Shown: in pieces, positions 11,370 to 19,482 of the stretch
How the letters are laid out: every line of letters begins with the position of its first letter
How positions within the stretch are numbered: position 1 is the first letter of the stretch
NCBI RefSeq assembly: GCF_006088715.1
Contig: NZ_CP030771.1
Span: 1,674,001-1,738,000 of the forward strand
Length of the DNA: 64,000 nucleotides
Reading direction: 5' to 3'
DNA from: Streptomyces sp. YIM 121038
Lineage (GTDB): Bacteria > Actinomycetota > Actinomycetes > Streptomycetales > Streptomycetaceae
Notes under the pieces: generated by a model
Database searches by the model: none
What the model saw: only the letters and a program-made list of their open reading frames with translations
Told to the model about the DNA's origin: nothing
Position numbers and translations under genes: made by a program

Positions 11370-12131
11370 TCAGGAGGCCTGGCGCTCCGGGCCGTGGTGG
11401 ATCTCCACCGCGCCCTCGTCGCCGAACGTGAGGCGGCAGGTGTCCGCCCGGTACGTGGCCACGGAGAGCGCCGCCGTACGACCGCCCGCCAGGAAGCGGG
11501 TGGTGACGACCAGGACGGGGGCGCCGGGCAGCCGGTCCAGGGCCCGGGCGTCGTCCGCGCGGGCCGAGCCGAGCTCGACGGCGCGGTCCTGGCCCTCGAT
11601 GTCGAGGCGGGCGAGCTCCCGCAGCACCGCACGCGCGCGTGCCGGTCCGGCCGGGGCGTCGATGGCGGTGAGGTCGGGGACCGACGCCGAGGGTACGTAC
11701 AGCAGCTCGGCGGCGACGGGGTGGCCGTGCGAGACGCGGGTGCGGCGGACCGTGTGGACGGGCTCGTCGGGGCCGGTCTCCAGGGCGCGGGCGACGTCGG
11801 CGGGCGGGACGGCGGCCTCGCTGTCGGCGGGCTGCCAGTCGTCGCCGGGCGCACCGGGCCAGCTGCCCCGGTCGGTGCCGACGGCCACGCCCATGCGCGG
11901 CGGCGCGACGGTCGTGCCGACGCCGCGGCGGCGCTGGAGCCTGCCCTCCAGCTCCAGCTGCTCCAGGGCCTGGCGCAGGGTCGCGCGGGCGACGCCGAAC
12001 CGGGCGGCGAGGTCCCGCTCGTTCGGAAGGATCTCGCCGACGGCGAACTCGGAGTCGAGTGCTTCGCTGAGCACGGTCTTGAGGTGCCAGTACTTCGGCT
12101 CCGGCACCGTTTCCAGCTGCGTGGTCCCCAC
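11370..12131 (-). CDS. GntR/HutC-family regulator, DasR-like
   Basis: Encodes 253 residues. The GTG start at 12131 is chosen because GGAGGACAGGG sits just upstream at correct spacing; further in-frame codons upstream are AT-rich and lack a ribosome site. The N-terminal winged helix is GEILPNERDLAARFGVARATLRQALEQLELEGRLQRRRG (given in two parts: GEILPNERDLAARFGVAR and ATLRQALEQLELEGRL). A UTRA-type effector domain follows from about residue 85. This layout is that of DasR and its paralogues, which sense amino-sugar phosphates or related ligands. A DasR-box-like palindrome lies about 100 bp upstream. Confidence 0.88.
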   Translation of the reverse strand: MGTTQLETVPEPKYWHLKTVLSEALDSEFAVGEILPNERDLAARFGVARATLRQALEQLELEGRLQRRRGVGTTVAPPRMGVAVGTDRGSWPGAPGDDWQPADSEAAVPPADVARALETGPDEPVHTVRRTRVSHGHPVAAELLYVPSASVPDLTAIDAPAGPARARAVLRELARLDIEGQDRAVELGSARADDARALDRLPGAPVLVVTTRFLAGGRTAALSVATYRADTCRLTFGDEGAVEIHHGPERQAS

Positions 12132-12228
12132 CCTGTCCTCCGCAATCGCCGTGCGCAGGCGGCTTTTCAGCGCCTTGTTTATTAAAGGTTCCTGCACTAT
12201 CTCAGCGACGATAGAGCCGCGCTCATCC

Positions 12229-12242
12229 TTGGTCAAGACCAA
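12229..12242. promoter_or_regulatory. DasR-box-like palindrome upstream of GntR gene
   Basis: TTGGTCAAGACCAA is a perfect inverted repeat. Its TGGTCAAGACCA core matches the published DasR response-element core TGGTCTAGACCA at 11 of 12 positions. It sits in an AT-rich stretch 98-111 bp upstream of the GntR start. It may be an autoregulatory operator or a true DasR site. Confidence 0.6.
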
Positions 12243-12369
12243 TCCTGCTTCCGTTACTGCCCGCACAGAAGTGGTGCCACAGAGCATTCACGCGGTGTTC
12301 GCGCAGGGTCGACACCTCACCCCCTGGGGTGACGAAAACCGATACGTCCCCCATGCGCGCGCGTGACAG

Positions 12370-12402
12370 CAAGCCCCCGCCGGTGGCACGGGCGGGGGCT
12401 TG
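12370..12402. terminator. Hairpin terminator downstream of sigJ
   Basis: A 12-bp stem, CAAGCCCCCGCC with GGCGGGGGCTTG, lies about 20 bases past the sigJ stop on the minus strand and would end its transcript. Confidence 0.85.
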
Positions 12403-12420
12403 GTCCAGGACGCCGGGAAA

Positions 12421-13311
12421 CTAGACGGAGAGACTCCCGAGCTTGTCCGGATTCCGTACGATGTACACGTGCTGCACGCGCCCGTCGGCGACATCCAGCT
12501 GGAAGACGCTGTCCACCTTGCCGTCCACCAGGAAGGCGACGGAGGAGGCGCCGTTGAGCTCCAGGAAGCGGAACTCGACCCGCTCGGCGCTCGGGACGCT
12601 CTTCTTCGTCACGCCCAGGACGAAGCGGCCCACGTTGTCGGCCGTCTCCAGGGTCCGCAGCGGTGCCCTGACCTTGCCGCCGCTGTCGCCGACCAGGCGC
12701 ACGTCCGGGGCGAGCAGCGACATCAGCCCGTCCAGGTCGCCCTCCAGGGCCGCGGCGAGGAACCGCTCGGTCAGGTCGCGCCGCTCGGCGGGGTCGACCT
12801 CGTAGCGCGGCCTGCCCTCGTCGACGTGCTTGCGGGCGCGCCCGGCGAGCTGGCGCACGGCGGCCTCGGTGCGGTCGAGGGTGACGGCGATCTCGGCGTA
12901 GGGGAACCCGAAGGCCTCGCGGAGCACGAACACCGCGCGCTCCAGGGGCGAGAGGGACTCCAGGACGACGAGGACGGCGAGCGACACGGAATCGGCGAGC
13001 ACGGCCCGCTCGGCGGTGTCGGGGACGGTCGGTCCGAAGTCGGTGACGAAGGGCTCGGGCAGCCAGGGGCCCACGTAGGACTCGCGGCGCGACTGCGCGT
13101 GGCGGAGCCGGTCGATGGCCAGGCGCGTGGTGACGCGCACCAAGTAGGCGCGCGGTTCGCGCACTTGCTCCCGGTCGGCGTGGGACCAGCGCAGCCAGGC
13201 GTCCTGGACGACGTCCTCCGCGTCGGCCACGCGGCCGAGCATGCGGTAGGCGACGCCCAGGAGGACGGGCCGGTGTTCTTCGAAGACGTCGGTCGCGGTG
13301 TCGGTAGCCAC
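12421..13311 (-). CDS. sigJ: ECF41-type RNA polymerase sigma factor SigJ
   Basis: Encodes 296 residues from GTG 13311; another GTG at 13347 is possible and neither has a convincing ribosome site. Region 2 reads VLLGVAYRMLGRVADAEDVVQDAWLRW in two halves, and region 4 contains LSPLERAVFVLREAFGFPYAEIA. A SnoaL-like C-terminal domain of about 100 residues replaces an anti-sigma partner. The ECF41 signatures are visible as DSGGKV (DGGGK motif) and the terminal NPDKL. In this group the C-terminal domain modulates activity. It is divergent from the alpha/beta hydrolase, a plausible target. Confidence 0.92.
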   Translation of the reverse strand: MATDTATDVFEEHRPVLLGVAYRMLGRVADAEDVVQDAWLRWSHADREQVREPRAYLVRVTTRLAIDRLRHAQSRRESYVGPWLPEPFVTDFGPTVPDTAERAVLADSVSLAVLVVLESLSPLERAVFVLREAFGFPYAEIAVTLDRTEAAVRQLAGRARKHVDEGRPRYEVDPAERRDLTERFLAAALEGDLDGLMSLLAPDVRLVGDSGGKVRAPLRTLETADNVGRFVLGVTKKSVPSAERVEFRFLELNGASSVAFLVDGKVDSVFQLDVADGRVQHVYIVRNPDKLGSLSV

Positions 13312-13481
13312 GCCCCCATCCCAGCTCACCGGCGATGGGCTGTCCACCCGCGGCGGGCCCGGCGGGCGAGGATCACAGCCGTCGGCGGCCGGGCGTTCCC
13401 GGCCGGTGGCGGACGGCCCCTTGAACTCGGCGCTACTGAAGGGTAATTGTTGCTGACAAGCTGTCTAAGTCAGGAGTGGTC

Positions 13482-14321
13482 ATGGCCGCAGAGGTGGCAG
13501 ATGTCACGTTCGCCGTCGAGTCGCCTCGCGGGCCGCGCACGGTGACCGTCTCCTACCGGCGCACGGGTGCCGGAGCGCCCCTGCTGCTCCTGCACGGCAT
13601 CGGGCACCACCGCCAGGCCTGGGACCCGGTCGTGGACATCCTGGCGGCCGAGCGCGACGTGATCGCCGTGGACCTGCCGGGTTTCGGCGTGTCGCCGCCG
13701 CTCCCGGACGGCCTCGCGTACGACCTGTCGTCGGTGGTGCCCGCGCTGGCGGCGCTGTGCGGGGCCCTGGACGTCGAGCGGCCGCACGTGGCGGGCAACT
13801 CCCTCGGCGGCCTGCTCGCCCTGGAGCTCGGCCGCGAGAAGCTCGTACGGTCCGTCACGGCGTTGTCGCCCGCCGGGTTCTGGACCCGGGCCGAGCGGCG
13901 GTACGCGTTCGTGACCCTGCTCGCGATGCGGCGCGCCGCGTCCGCCCTGCCGGTGCCCGCGATCGAACGCCTCTCCCGCAGCGCCGCGGGCCGCACGGCC
14001 CTGACGAGCACCATCTACGCCCGCCCCGCGCGCCGGGCGCCGGAGGCCGCCGTCGCCGAGACGCTGGCGCTGCGGTACGCGACCGGGTTCGAGCAGACCC
14101 TGGCCGCGGGGCGCGACGTGGTGTTCCGGGACGACGTGCCGGGCCTGCCGGTGACGATCGCCTGGGGCACCCGTGACCGCCTGCTCCTGCGCCGCCAGGG
14201 CGTGCGCGCCAAGCGGGCCATTCCCGGGGCCCGGCTCGTCCGGCTGCCCGGCTGCGGGCACGTGCCGATGAACGACGACCCCGCGCGCGTGGCGCGCGTC
14301 ATCCTCGACACGAGCCGCTGA
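13482..14321 (+). CDS. Alpha/beta-fold hydrolase
   Basis: Encodes 279 residues; ATG 13482 is preferred over GTG 13476 because AGGAG lies at 13472-13476. The fold shows the HG oxyanion motif LLLHGIGHHRQAW, the nucleophile elbow GNSLGG, the acid in WGTRDRLLL and the catalytic His in GCGHVPMNDDP near the C-terminus. The substrate is unknown; epoxide hydrolases, esterases and haloperoxidase-like enzymes share this pattern. It is divergent from sigJ. Confidence 0.9.
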   Translation: MAAEVADVTFAVESPRGPRTVTVSYRRTGAGAPLLLLHGIGHHRQAWDPVVDILAAERDVIAVDLPGFGVSPPLPDGLAYDLSSVVPALAALCGALDVERPHVAGNSLGGLLALELGREKLVRSVTALSPAGFWTRAERRYAFVTLLAMRRAASALPVPAIERLSRSAAGRTALTSTIYARPARRAPEAAVAETLALRYATGFEQTLAAGRDVVFRDDVPGLPVTIAWGTRDRLLLRRQGVRAKRAIPGARLVRLPGCGHVPMNDDPARVARVILDTSR

Positions 14322-14335
14322 CGCGCGGGCAGGCG

Positions 14336-14737
14336 TCAGGAGTTGGACCACGCGCGCGTGCAGAGCACCAGGCGGTAGCCGTCCGGGTCCTCGACGGTGA
14401 CGCCCCACTCGTTCCAGTACGGGTTGGGCGACAGGACGCGCTTGCCGCCGTGGGCTTCCAGGCGCGCGACGAGGTCGTCCGGCACCTCGCCGTCCACGTA
14501 GACGACGAGGAGGTCCTCCTCGGTGGGCCGGGCGTCCACGGGCGCCCCGTGGACGAGCTCCACGTGCCAGGAGGCGTCCGGCCAGCCGACCATCAGCAGC
14601 GCGTGCTCGCCGGGGCCGCCCTCGTCCTTGCGGTAGACGACGCCCAGGCCGAGCCCCTCGACCCAGAACCGCTCCGCCGCGGCGAGGTCACGGGAGGGGC
14701 GGGCGATGCGGATGTGGCTCGAACCGTTGACGGGCAC
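14336..14737 (-). CDS. VOC-family (glyoxalase/bleomycin-resistance fold) protein
   Basis: Encodes 133 residues. The GTG start at 14737 is supported by AAGGAG six bases upstream. The N-terminus (SSHIRIARPSRDLAAAERFWVE) and the C-terminal NEWGVTVEDPDGYRLVL are typical of vicinal-oxygen-chelate proteins. The metal ligand pattern is compatible with His near the start and Glu/Asp in VEDPDG. No specific substrate can be inferred. It converges on the hydrolase gene. Confidence 0.88.
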   Translation of the reverse strand: MPVNGSSHIRIARPSRDLAAAERFWVEGLGLGVVYRKDEGGPGEHALLMVGWPDASWHVELVHGAPVDARPTEEDLLVVYVDGEVPDDLVARLEAHGGKRVLSPNPYWNEWGVTVEDPDGYRLVLCTRAWSNS

Positions 14738-14947
14738 GGGGTACTCCTTGCGTCCTGCTGAGGTGCGGCCCGCCCGGTCGCGCGCCGTCCGGACCACTGT
14801 AGGAAGCAGTGGATCTTGTCACCATCGGCCCTCGGTCCCGGTGCCCGGGGCGCGCGGCGTACGCCGTCGGGACTAGGCCCTTGCCGTCGGACAGACGGCG
14901 GGTGCGCGGGTGCCCGCGCGGCGGTTCCCCTGGAGCCATGGCCAGTT

Positions 14948-14969
14948 GTTCACTTGGGGTTCGCGTGCG
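14948..14969 (+). promoter_or_regulatory. PHO box (PhoP-binding direct repeat) upstream of phoD
   Basis: Two adjacent 11-mers, GTTCACTTGGG (14948-14958) and GTTCGCGTGCG (14959-14969), stand about 65 bp before phoD. The first matches the published Streptomyces PHO-box unit G(G/T)TCAYYYR(G/C)G at every position, the second at 9 of 11. The arrangement predicts PhoR-PhoP activation under phosphate limitation. Confidence 0.8.
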
Positions 14970-15034
14970 AGCCGTGACACGAAAGTAAACGTGACTTCGC
15001 ACACCGAACGACCGCCGTCCTTGGAGGCGCCCTC

Positions 15035-16624
15035 ATGTCACACCGTCCGTCGAGCCCGTCCCCGCGCCGCCGCAGCGTGCTGCGCGGCTCGCTCGCCGTG
15101 CCCGCGGCGCTGGCCGTGCCCGCCGTGCCCGCGCTCGGCGGCGCCGCCCCGGCCTTCGCCCTCTCCGGGCGCCCCAGCGCCCGGTGGGGCGTGCAGGCCG
15201 GTGACGTGGGCGCGCACTCGGGTCTGGTGTGGGTCCGCTCCGACCGCCCGGCCCGCATGATCGTGGAGACCTCCGCCACCGAGTCGTTCCGCAGACCCAA
15301 GCGCTGGTACGGGCCGCTGCTCGGCCCCCGCACCGACTTCACGGGCACGACGCGGCTGCGCGAGCTGCCCGCCGGCGAACAGATCCACTACCGCGTGCTC
15401 CTGGCCGACCCGGACGACCCCCGGCGCACGAGCAAGCCGGTCACCGGCACGTTCCGCACGGTCTCCCGCTCGCGCAAGGACGACGTGCGCTTCCTGTGGT
15501 CGGGCGACATCGCGGGCCAGGGCTGGGGCATCAACCCCGACCTCGGCGGCTGGCGCGTGTACGAGGAGATGCGCCGGCGCGACCCGGACTTCTTCCTGTG
15601 CAGCGGCGACAACATCTACGCCGACGGCCCCATCCAGGCGAGCGTCACGCTGCCCGACGGGCGGGTGTGGCGGAACGTCACCACGGAGGAGAAGTCGAAG
15701 GTCGCCGAGACCCTCGCGGAGTTCCGCGGCAACTTCCGCTACAACCTGCTCGACGAGCACGTGCGCCGCTTCAACGCCCAGGTGCCCTCCATCGTGCAGT
15801 GGGACGACCACGAGGTGCGCAACAACTGGTACCCGGGGCAGATCCTGGAGGACCCGCGCTACACGGAGAAGAACGTCGACGTCCTCGCGGGGCGTTCGCT
15901 GCGGGCGTTCAGCGAGTACTACCCGATCTCGACCCAGCGCCCCGGCGACAAGGACGGGCGGGTCTACCGGGTGCTGCGGCACGGCCCGCTCCTGGACGTG
16001 TTCGTGCTCGACATGCGCACGTACCGCAACGCGAACTCGCCGAACCGGCAGCCGGATGACGCCACCGGCATTCTCGGCGCCGAGCAGCTCGCCTGGCTCA
16101 AGCGGGAGCTGTCGCGTTCGCGCGCGGTGTGGAAGGTGATCGCCTCCGACATGCCGCTCGGCCTGGTCGTCGCGGACGGCGCGACGAACTTCGAGGCCGT
16201 CGCGCAGGGCGACCCGGGCGCGCCGCTCGGCCGTGAGCTCCAGATCGCCGAACTGCTGCGGCACATCAAGCACCGCAGGATCACCGGCACGGTGTGGCTG
16301 ACGGCCGACGTGCACTACACCTCGGCACAGCACTACGACCCGTCGCGCGCGGCGTTCAAGGACTTCGCGCCGTTCTGGGAGTTCGTGTCGGGCCCGCTGG
16401 CCGCGGGCGGCTTCCCGGCGGTGAAGCTGGACGGAACCTTCGGTCCGGACCAGACGTTCGTCAAAGCACCGGACCGGCCCAACACCTCGCCGGCGGAGAC
16501 ACCGCCGTACTACGGAGAGGTGGACATCGACGGCGGCAGCGGCGAGTTGACGGTGCGGCTGCGGCAGCAGGGCGGAGGCGTGCTCTTCACCAAGGTGCTG
16601 CAGCCGGGGCGCGTGGGCCAGTGA
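15035..16624 (+). CDS. phoD: Secreted PhoD-type alkaline phosphatase/phosphodiesterase
   Basis: Encodes 529 residues. It begins with a Tat signal (RRRSVLRGSLAVPAALAVPA, cleavage near residue 43 after AFA) for export in folded form. An N-terminal beta domain (WGVQAGDVGAHSGLVWVR) precedes the catalytic core with SGDNIYADGP, WDDHEVRNNWYPG and TADVHYTSA, metal-binding motifs of the PhoD family (Ca/Fe enzymes cleaving phosphate mono- and diesters). Start: ATG 15035, with TTGGAGG upstream. The PHO box upstream and two tandem hairpins downstream complete the unit. Confidence 0.95.
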   Translation: MSHRPSSPSPRRRSVLRGSLAVPAALAVPAVPALGGAAPAFALSGRPSARWGVQAGDVGAHSGLVWVRSDRPARMIVETSATESFRRPKRWYGPLLGPRTDFTGTTRLRELPAGEQIHYRVLLADPDDPRRTSKPVTGTFRTVSRSRKDDVRFLWSGDIAGQGWGINPDLGGWRVYEEMRRRDPDFFLCSGDNIYADGPIQASVTLPDGRVWRNVTTEEKSKVAETLAEFRGNFRYNLLDEHVRRFNAQVPSIVQWDDHEVRNNWYPGQILEDPRYTEKNVDVLAGRSLRAFSEYYPISTQRPGDKDGRVYRVLRHGPLLDVFVLDMRTYRNANSPNRQPDDATGILGAEQLAWLKRELSRSRAVWKVIASDMPLGLVVADGATNFEAVAQGDPGAPLGRELQIAELLRHIKHRRITGTVWLTADVHYTSAQHYDPSRAAFKDFAPFWEFVSGPLAAGGFPAVKLDGTFGPDQTFVKAPDRPNTSPAETPPYYGEVDIDGGSGELTVRLRQQGGGVLFTKVLQPGRVGQ

Positions 16625-16756
16625 GCCTCCGGCGGGCGCGTCCGCCGGCGAGCGCTCACGGGTGCTTCCGTTGGCGCGTACCGATGGGGGCTTCCGCCGG
16701 TGAAGTGCTGGACGGCACGTCCACCGGTGCGCCACGGTGGACGCGGTGCCGCTGAC

Positions 16757-16785
16757 GGCCCGCGGTCGGTGACGACCCGCGGGCC
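16757..16785. terminator. Hairpin 1 downstream of phoD
   Basis: GGCCCGCGGTC pairs with GACCCGCGGGCC with a single bulged base; the loop is GGTGAC. It lies about 130 bp after the phoD stop. Confidence 0.7.
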
Positions 16786-16801
16786 GACGGCGGCCGCGGA
16801 A

Positions 16802-16828
16802 CCGTCGCGGGCCAGGGGCCCGCGGCGG
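16802..16828. terminator. Hairpin 2 downstream of phoD
   Basis: CCGTCGCGGGCC pairs with GGCCCGCGGCGG over 12 bp (one G-U pair) around a 3-base loop. With hairpin 1 it forms a tandem terminator. Confidence 0.7.
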
Positions 16829-17006
16829 TCGCACGGGTCGGACGGACCGAGAGGTCAGTGACGATCAATGGGCCGGTGACGGCCGACGGGGGAGATCGAT
16901 GGACCATCACGGTGAACTAAAAGGAATGAAAGCGACAGAACCGCACTTAACCCATCAGACACAAGACGTTCGTGATCACGCAACACCCTTGGGCCACAGT
17001 GGCCGT

Positions 17007-18407
17007 ATGACTGCTGACATGCCTGAGGTGACACGGAGCAAGGACGGTCGGCCGGTGCACCACTGGCGCCGGGACGTCGTCGAACTGGCCGCGCTGTTCA
17101 CGGCCGTGGCCGCCGCGGACGCCGTGGCGAATCTCGTGGGGCACGGCCCGGACGGGCCCGAGCTCCTGCTCGTCTCGGCCGTCGTCCTGGTCGCCACGGC
17201 CGGGTTCCACACCTGGTGGGCGCGGCGCCATACCCACGCACCGCCCGGCACGGGCGATCCCGATACCGGCGCCCGGCCCTCCGCCGTGGAGGTCCAGGGC
17301 GCCACCGGCCCGGCGTCGTCCCCGGACGGGTCGACGCTGTGGCGCATGCGGACGACCGTGCGCGACGAGCCGGGTTCGCTCGCCGTGCTGTGCACGGCGC
17401 TCGCGCACGCGCGCGTGGACATCCTCAGTCTGCAGACACATCCGCTGGCCGACGGAACGGTCGACGAGTTCCTGCTGCGCGCGCCCACGGCACTCCCCGC
17501 GGCGGACCTCACGCGGGCGATCGCCGGGGCGGGCGGATCGAGCACCTGGATCGAGCGGGCGGACGCGCACGACCTGGTGGACGCGCCCACGCGCATCCTG
17601 AGCCTCGCCACGCGCACGGCCCTGGACGCCGCCGAACTGCCGCTCGCGCTGCGCCAGTTGCTGGGCCGCTGCACGATCCGCCTGCTGCCCGCCCCGCGCG
17701 GACGGGACGGCGGGGCGGTGCCGGCGGAGGGCGCCTGGGACGGCACGCTCCTGCGTCTGCGGGCCCCCGAAGGCGGAGTGATCACGGTCGAGCGGCCGCA
17801 TCTGCCGTTCACGCCCACGGAGTTCGCCCGCGCGCGGGCCCTGGTGGAGCTGGACGCCAGGCTCGGCCCCCGCGTGCCGCGCGGCGAGGACGTCCTCACC
17901 CTCGCCGAGGGCAACGACATCACGGTCAGCCGCGCCGACACCGCCGACCTGGACGCCGCGAAGGCCCTGCACGACAGGTGCTCCCCGCGCACCCTGGGCA
18001 TGCGCTACCACGGCCCGGTGGGGGACGCCGACCGCTATCTCAACCACCTGTTGAGCCCGCGCTTCGGCCGCACCCTGGCCGCGCGCACGGCCTCCGGCCG
18101 CGTCGTCGGCCTCGGCCATCTGCTGTGGGACGGGGACGAGACGGAGATCGCCCTGCTCGTCGAGGACGAGTGGCAGCGCCGCGGCATCGGCCGTGAACTG
18201 CTCGCCCGCCTCGTCTCGATGGCCGTGGAGGCGGGCTGCGACAACGTGTACGCGGTGACGCAGTCGTCCAACACCGGCATGGTCGCGGCGATGCGCGGCC
18301 TCGCCCTGCCCCTCGACTTCCAGATCGAGGAGGGCACGCTGGTCATCACCGCCCGCCTGGACGCGACACCGGTGCGCTCGCACCTTCCGTACGACAGCCA
18401 CCAGTAG
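17007..18407 (+). CDS. Membrane-anchored ACT-domain/GNAT acetyltransferase fusion
   Basis: Encodes 466 residues from ATG 17007. An upstream in-frame ATG at 16899 has a good ribosome site, but the intervening codons (including TTA and CTA) are unlike coding DNA here. The N-terminus has two hydrophobic segments (about residues 27-75: VVELAALFTAVAAADAVANL and LLLVSAVVLVATAGFHTWW). An ACT-like domain follows (about 112-175: TTVRDEPGSLAVLCTALAHARVDILSL in two parts). The C-terminal GNAT domain shows the acetyl-CoA loop QRRGIGRELLARLV. ACT domains bind amino acids, so acetylation may be amino-acid gated, as in actinobacterial lysine acetyltransferases. The substrate is unknown. Confidence 0.82.
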   Translation: MTADMPEVTRSKDGRPVHHWRRDVVELAALFTAVAAADAVANLVGHGPDGPELLLVSAVVLVATAGFHTWWARRHTHAPPGTGDPDTGARPSAVEVQGATGPASSPDGSTLWRMRTTVRDEPGSLAVLCTALAHARVDILSLQTHPLADGTVDEFLLRAPTALPAADLTRAIAGAGGSSTWIERADAHDLVDAPTRILSLATRTALDAAELPLALRQLLGRCTIRLLPAPRGRDGGAVPAEGAWDGTLLRLRAPEGGVITVERPHLPFTPTEFARARALVELDARLGPRVPRGEDVLTLAEGNDITVSRADTADLDAAKALHDRCSPRTLGMRYHGPVGDADRYLNHLLSPRFGRTLAARTASGRVVGLGHLLWDGDETEIALLVEDEWQRRGIGRELLARLVSMAVEAGCDNVYAVTQSSNTGMVAAMRGLALPLDFQIEEGTLVITARLDATPVRSHLPYDSHQ

Positions 18408-18476
18408 TCCCACGCGACACCGGCGGCCCTGCCGGGGCCCGGACACCCCGGGCCCCGGCGGGGGAACCGCGCGGGG

Positions 18477-19346
18477 CTAGGCCGCGGCGTCCGGGGCGAG
18501 GTGGGAGGCGGCCATGTCCTTGTCGCCGTGCCCGGCCCCGGCCGCCCGCTCGAACCGCCGCAGGCCGGCCGCCGTGACGTCCACCGGTACGCCCGCGGAC
18601 CGCGCGGCCTCGACCACCAGGCGCGCGTCCTTGGCCGCGTTGGCCACGGAGAAGCTGGGCGCGTGGTCGCCCGTGAGCATGGCGGCCGCCTTGGCCCGGA
18701 AGAACGGGCTGTCCAGGGGCCCGCCCGCGATCACGTCCACGACGAGGGCGGGATCGACGCCGAGGCCCTCGGCCAGGGTCAGGGCCTCCGCCGCGCCATG
18801 GGTGAGCGCGAACACGAAGCCGTTCAGGGCCAGTTTGAGGCGGCTCGCGGCGCCGTGCTCCTCGGAGACCCACACCGTGCGGCCGCCGATGGCGCCGAAG
18901 ACCGGCTCCACCCGGTCCCGCCCGGCTTGCGGGCCGGAGGCCAGGACGACGAGCTTCCCCTGCTCCGCGGGCTGCTTCGTGCCCTGTACCGGGGCGTCGT
19001 ACAGGACGAGTCCGTGGCGCTCGGCGAAGCCCGCCAGGTCGTCGGCCGCGGCCACGCCCACGGTGCTGAGCTGGATCCAGACCGTGCCCGGCGCGAGGCC
19101 CGGCGCCGCGGCCTCCATGACCTCGTACACCGCGGGCCCGTCCTTGAGCACGGTCACCACGACGTCGGCGCCCGCCACGGCCGCGGCCGGGTCGGCGTGC
19201 GCCTCCACACCGTCGAGCGCGGCGAGTTCGGCGGCCTTGGCGGGCGTGCGGTTCCACACGCTCACCGCGAACGCGCCGCGCAGGTTGCGTGCCACGGGAG
19301 CGCCGATGGTGCCGGTGCCGAGCACGGCGACCTTCTGCTGTGTCAT
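18477..19346 (-). CDS. NAD(P)-binding beta-hydroxyacid dehydrogenase-like oxidoreductase
   Basis: Encodes 289 residues from ATG 19346 (AAGGAAC upstream). The Rossmann motif VLGTGTIGAPVARNL is at the N-terminus. The conserved substrate segment DAPVQGTKQPAEQGKLVVLASG and the catalytic-Lys helix region KLALNGFVFALTHGAAEALTLAE identify the 6-phosphogluconate/3-hydroxyisobutyrate dehydrogenase superfamily. The natural substrate is unknown; some relatives are imine reductases. The gene lies downstream of a TetR gene on the same strand and shares its operator motif, so it is probably the TetR target. Confidence 0.88.
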   Translation of the reverse strand: MTQQKVAVLGTGTIGAPVARNLRGAFAVSVWNRTPAKAAELAALDGVEAHADPAAAVAGADVVVTVLKDGPAVYEVMEAAAPGLAPGTVWIQLSTVGVAAADDLAGFAERHGLVLYDAPVQGTKQPAEQGKLVVLASGPQAGRDRVEPVFGAIGGRTVWVSEEHGAASRLKLALNGFVFALTHGAAEALTLAEGLGVDPALVVDVIAGGPLDSPFFRAKAAAMLTGDHAPSFSVANAAKDARLVVEAARSAGVPVDVTAAGLRRFERAAGAGHGDKDMAASHLAPDAAA

Positions 19347-19371
19347 GGGGGTTCCTTCCGAGCGATTTTTA

Positions 19372-19387
19372 TTGACCGAACGTTCCA
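19372..19387 (-). promoter_or_regulatory. Putative TetR operator in front of the dehydrogenase gene
   Basis: On the minus strand the site reads TGGAACGTTCGGTCAA and includes the palindrome GAACGTTC. Fourteen of 16 bases match the site at 20089-20104 upstream of the tetR gene. It lies about 25 bp before the dehydrogenase start in an AT-rich patch. Confidence 0.65.
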
Positions 19388-19482
19388 TTATTTGGGCATG
19401 CGAAAGGGCACGAGAGGCATGGGGAGCGGAGCGGCGGCACCGGCCGGGCCCGCCCCCCCTTCCACGGACCCCGGCCGCCCCG

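Larger units (their letters stand above)
16625..17006. other. Intergenic region: terminators then AT-rich promoter zone
   Basis: The first half holds the hairpins annotated separately. Bases 16915-17006 are much more AT-rich than the surroundings and probably contain the promoter of the next gene. Visible there are a 10-bp palindrome CGTGATCACG (16971-16980) and GGCCAC-A-GTGGCC (16992-17004), which ends two bases before the ATG. Either could be an operator. Confidence 0.5.

Noticed and set aside
13446..13470. GACA-AGC-TGTC inverted repeat before the alpha/beta hydrolase as an operator
   Set aside because: Arms are only four bases and do not extend; I also could not find the reported ECF41 promoter elements at proper spacing.
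16899..17006. An upstream ATG with a good ribosome site as start of the ACT-GNAT gene
   Set aside because: The 36 extra codons are AT-rich and include TTA and CTA, unlike coding DNA here, and they overlap palindromes that look regulatory. It remains a possible alternative start.
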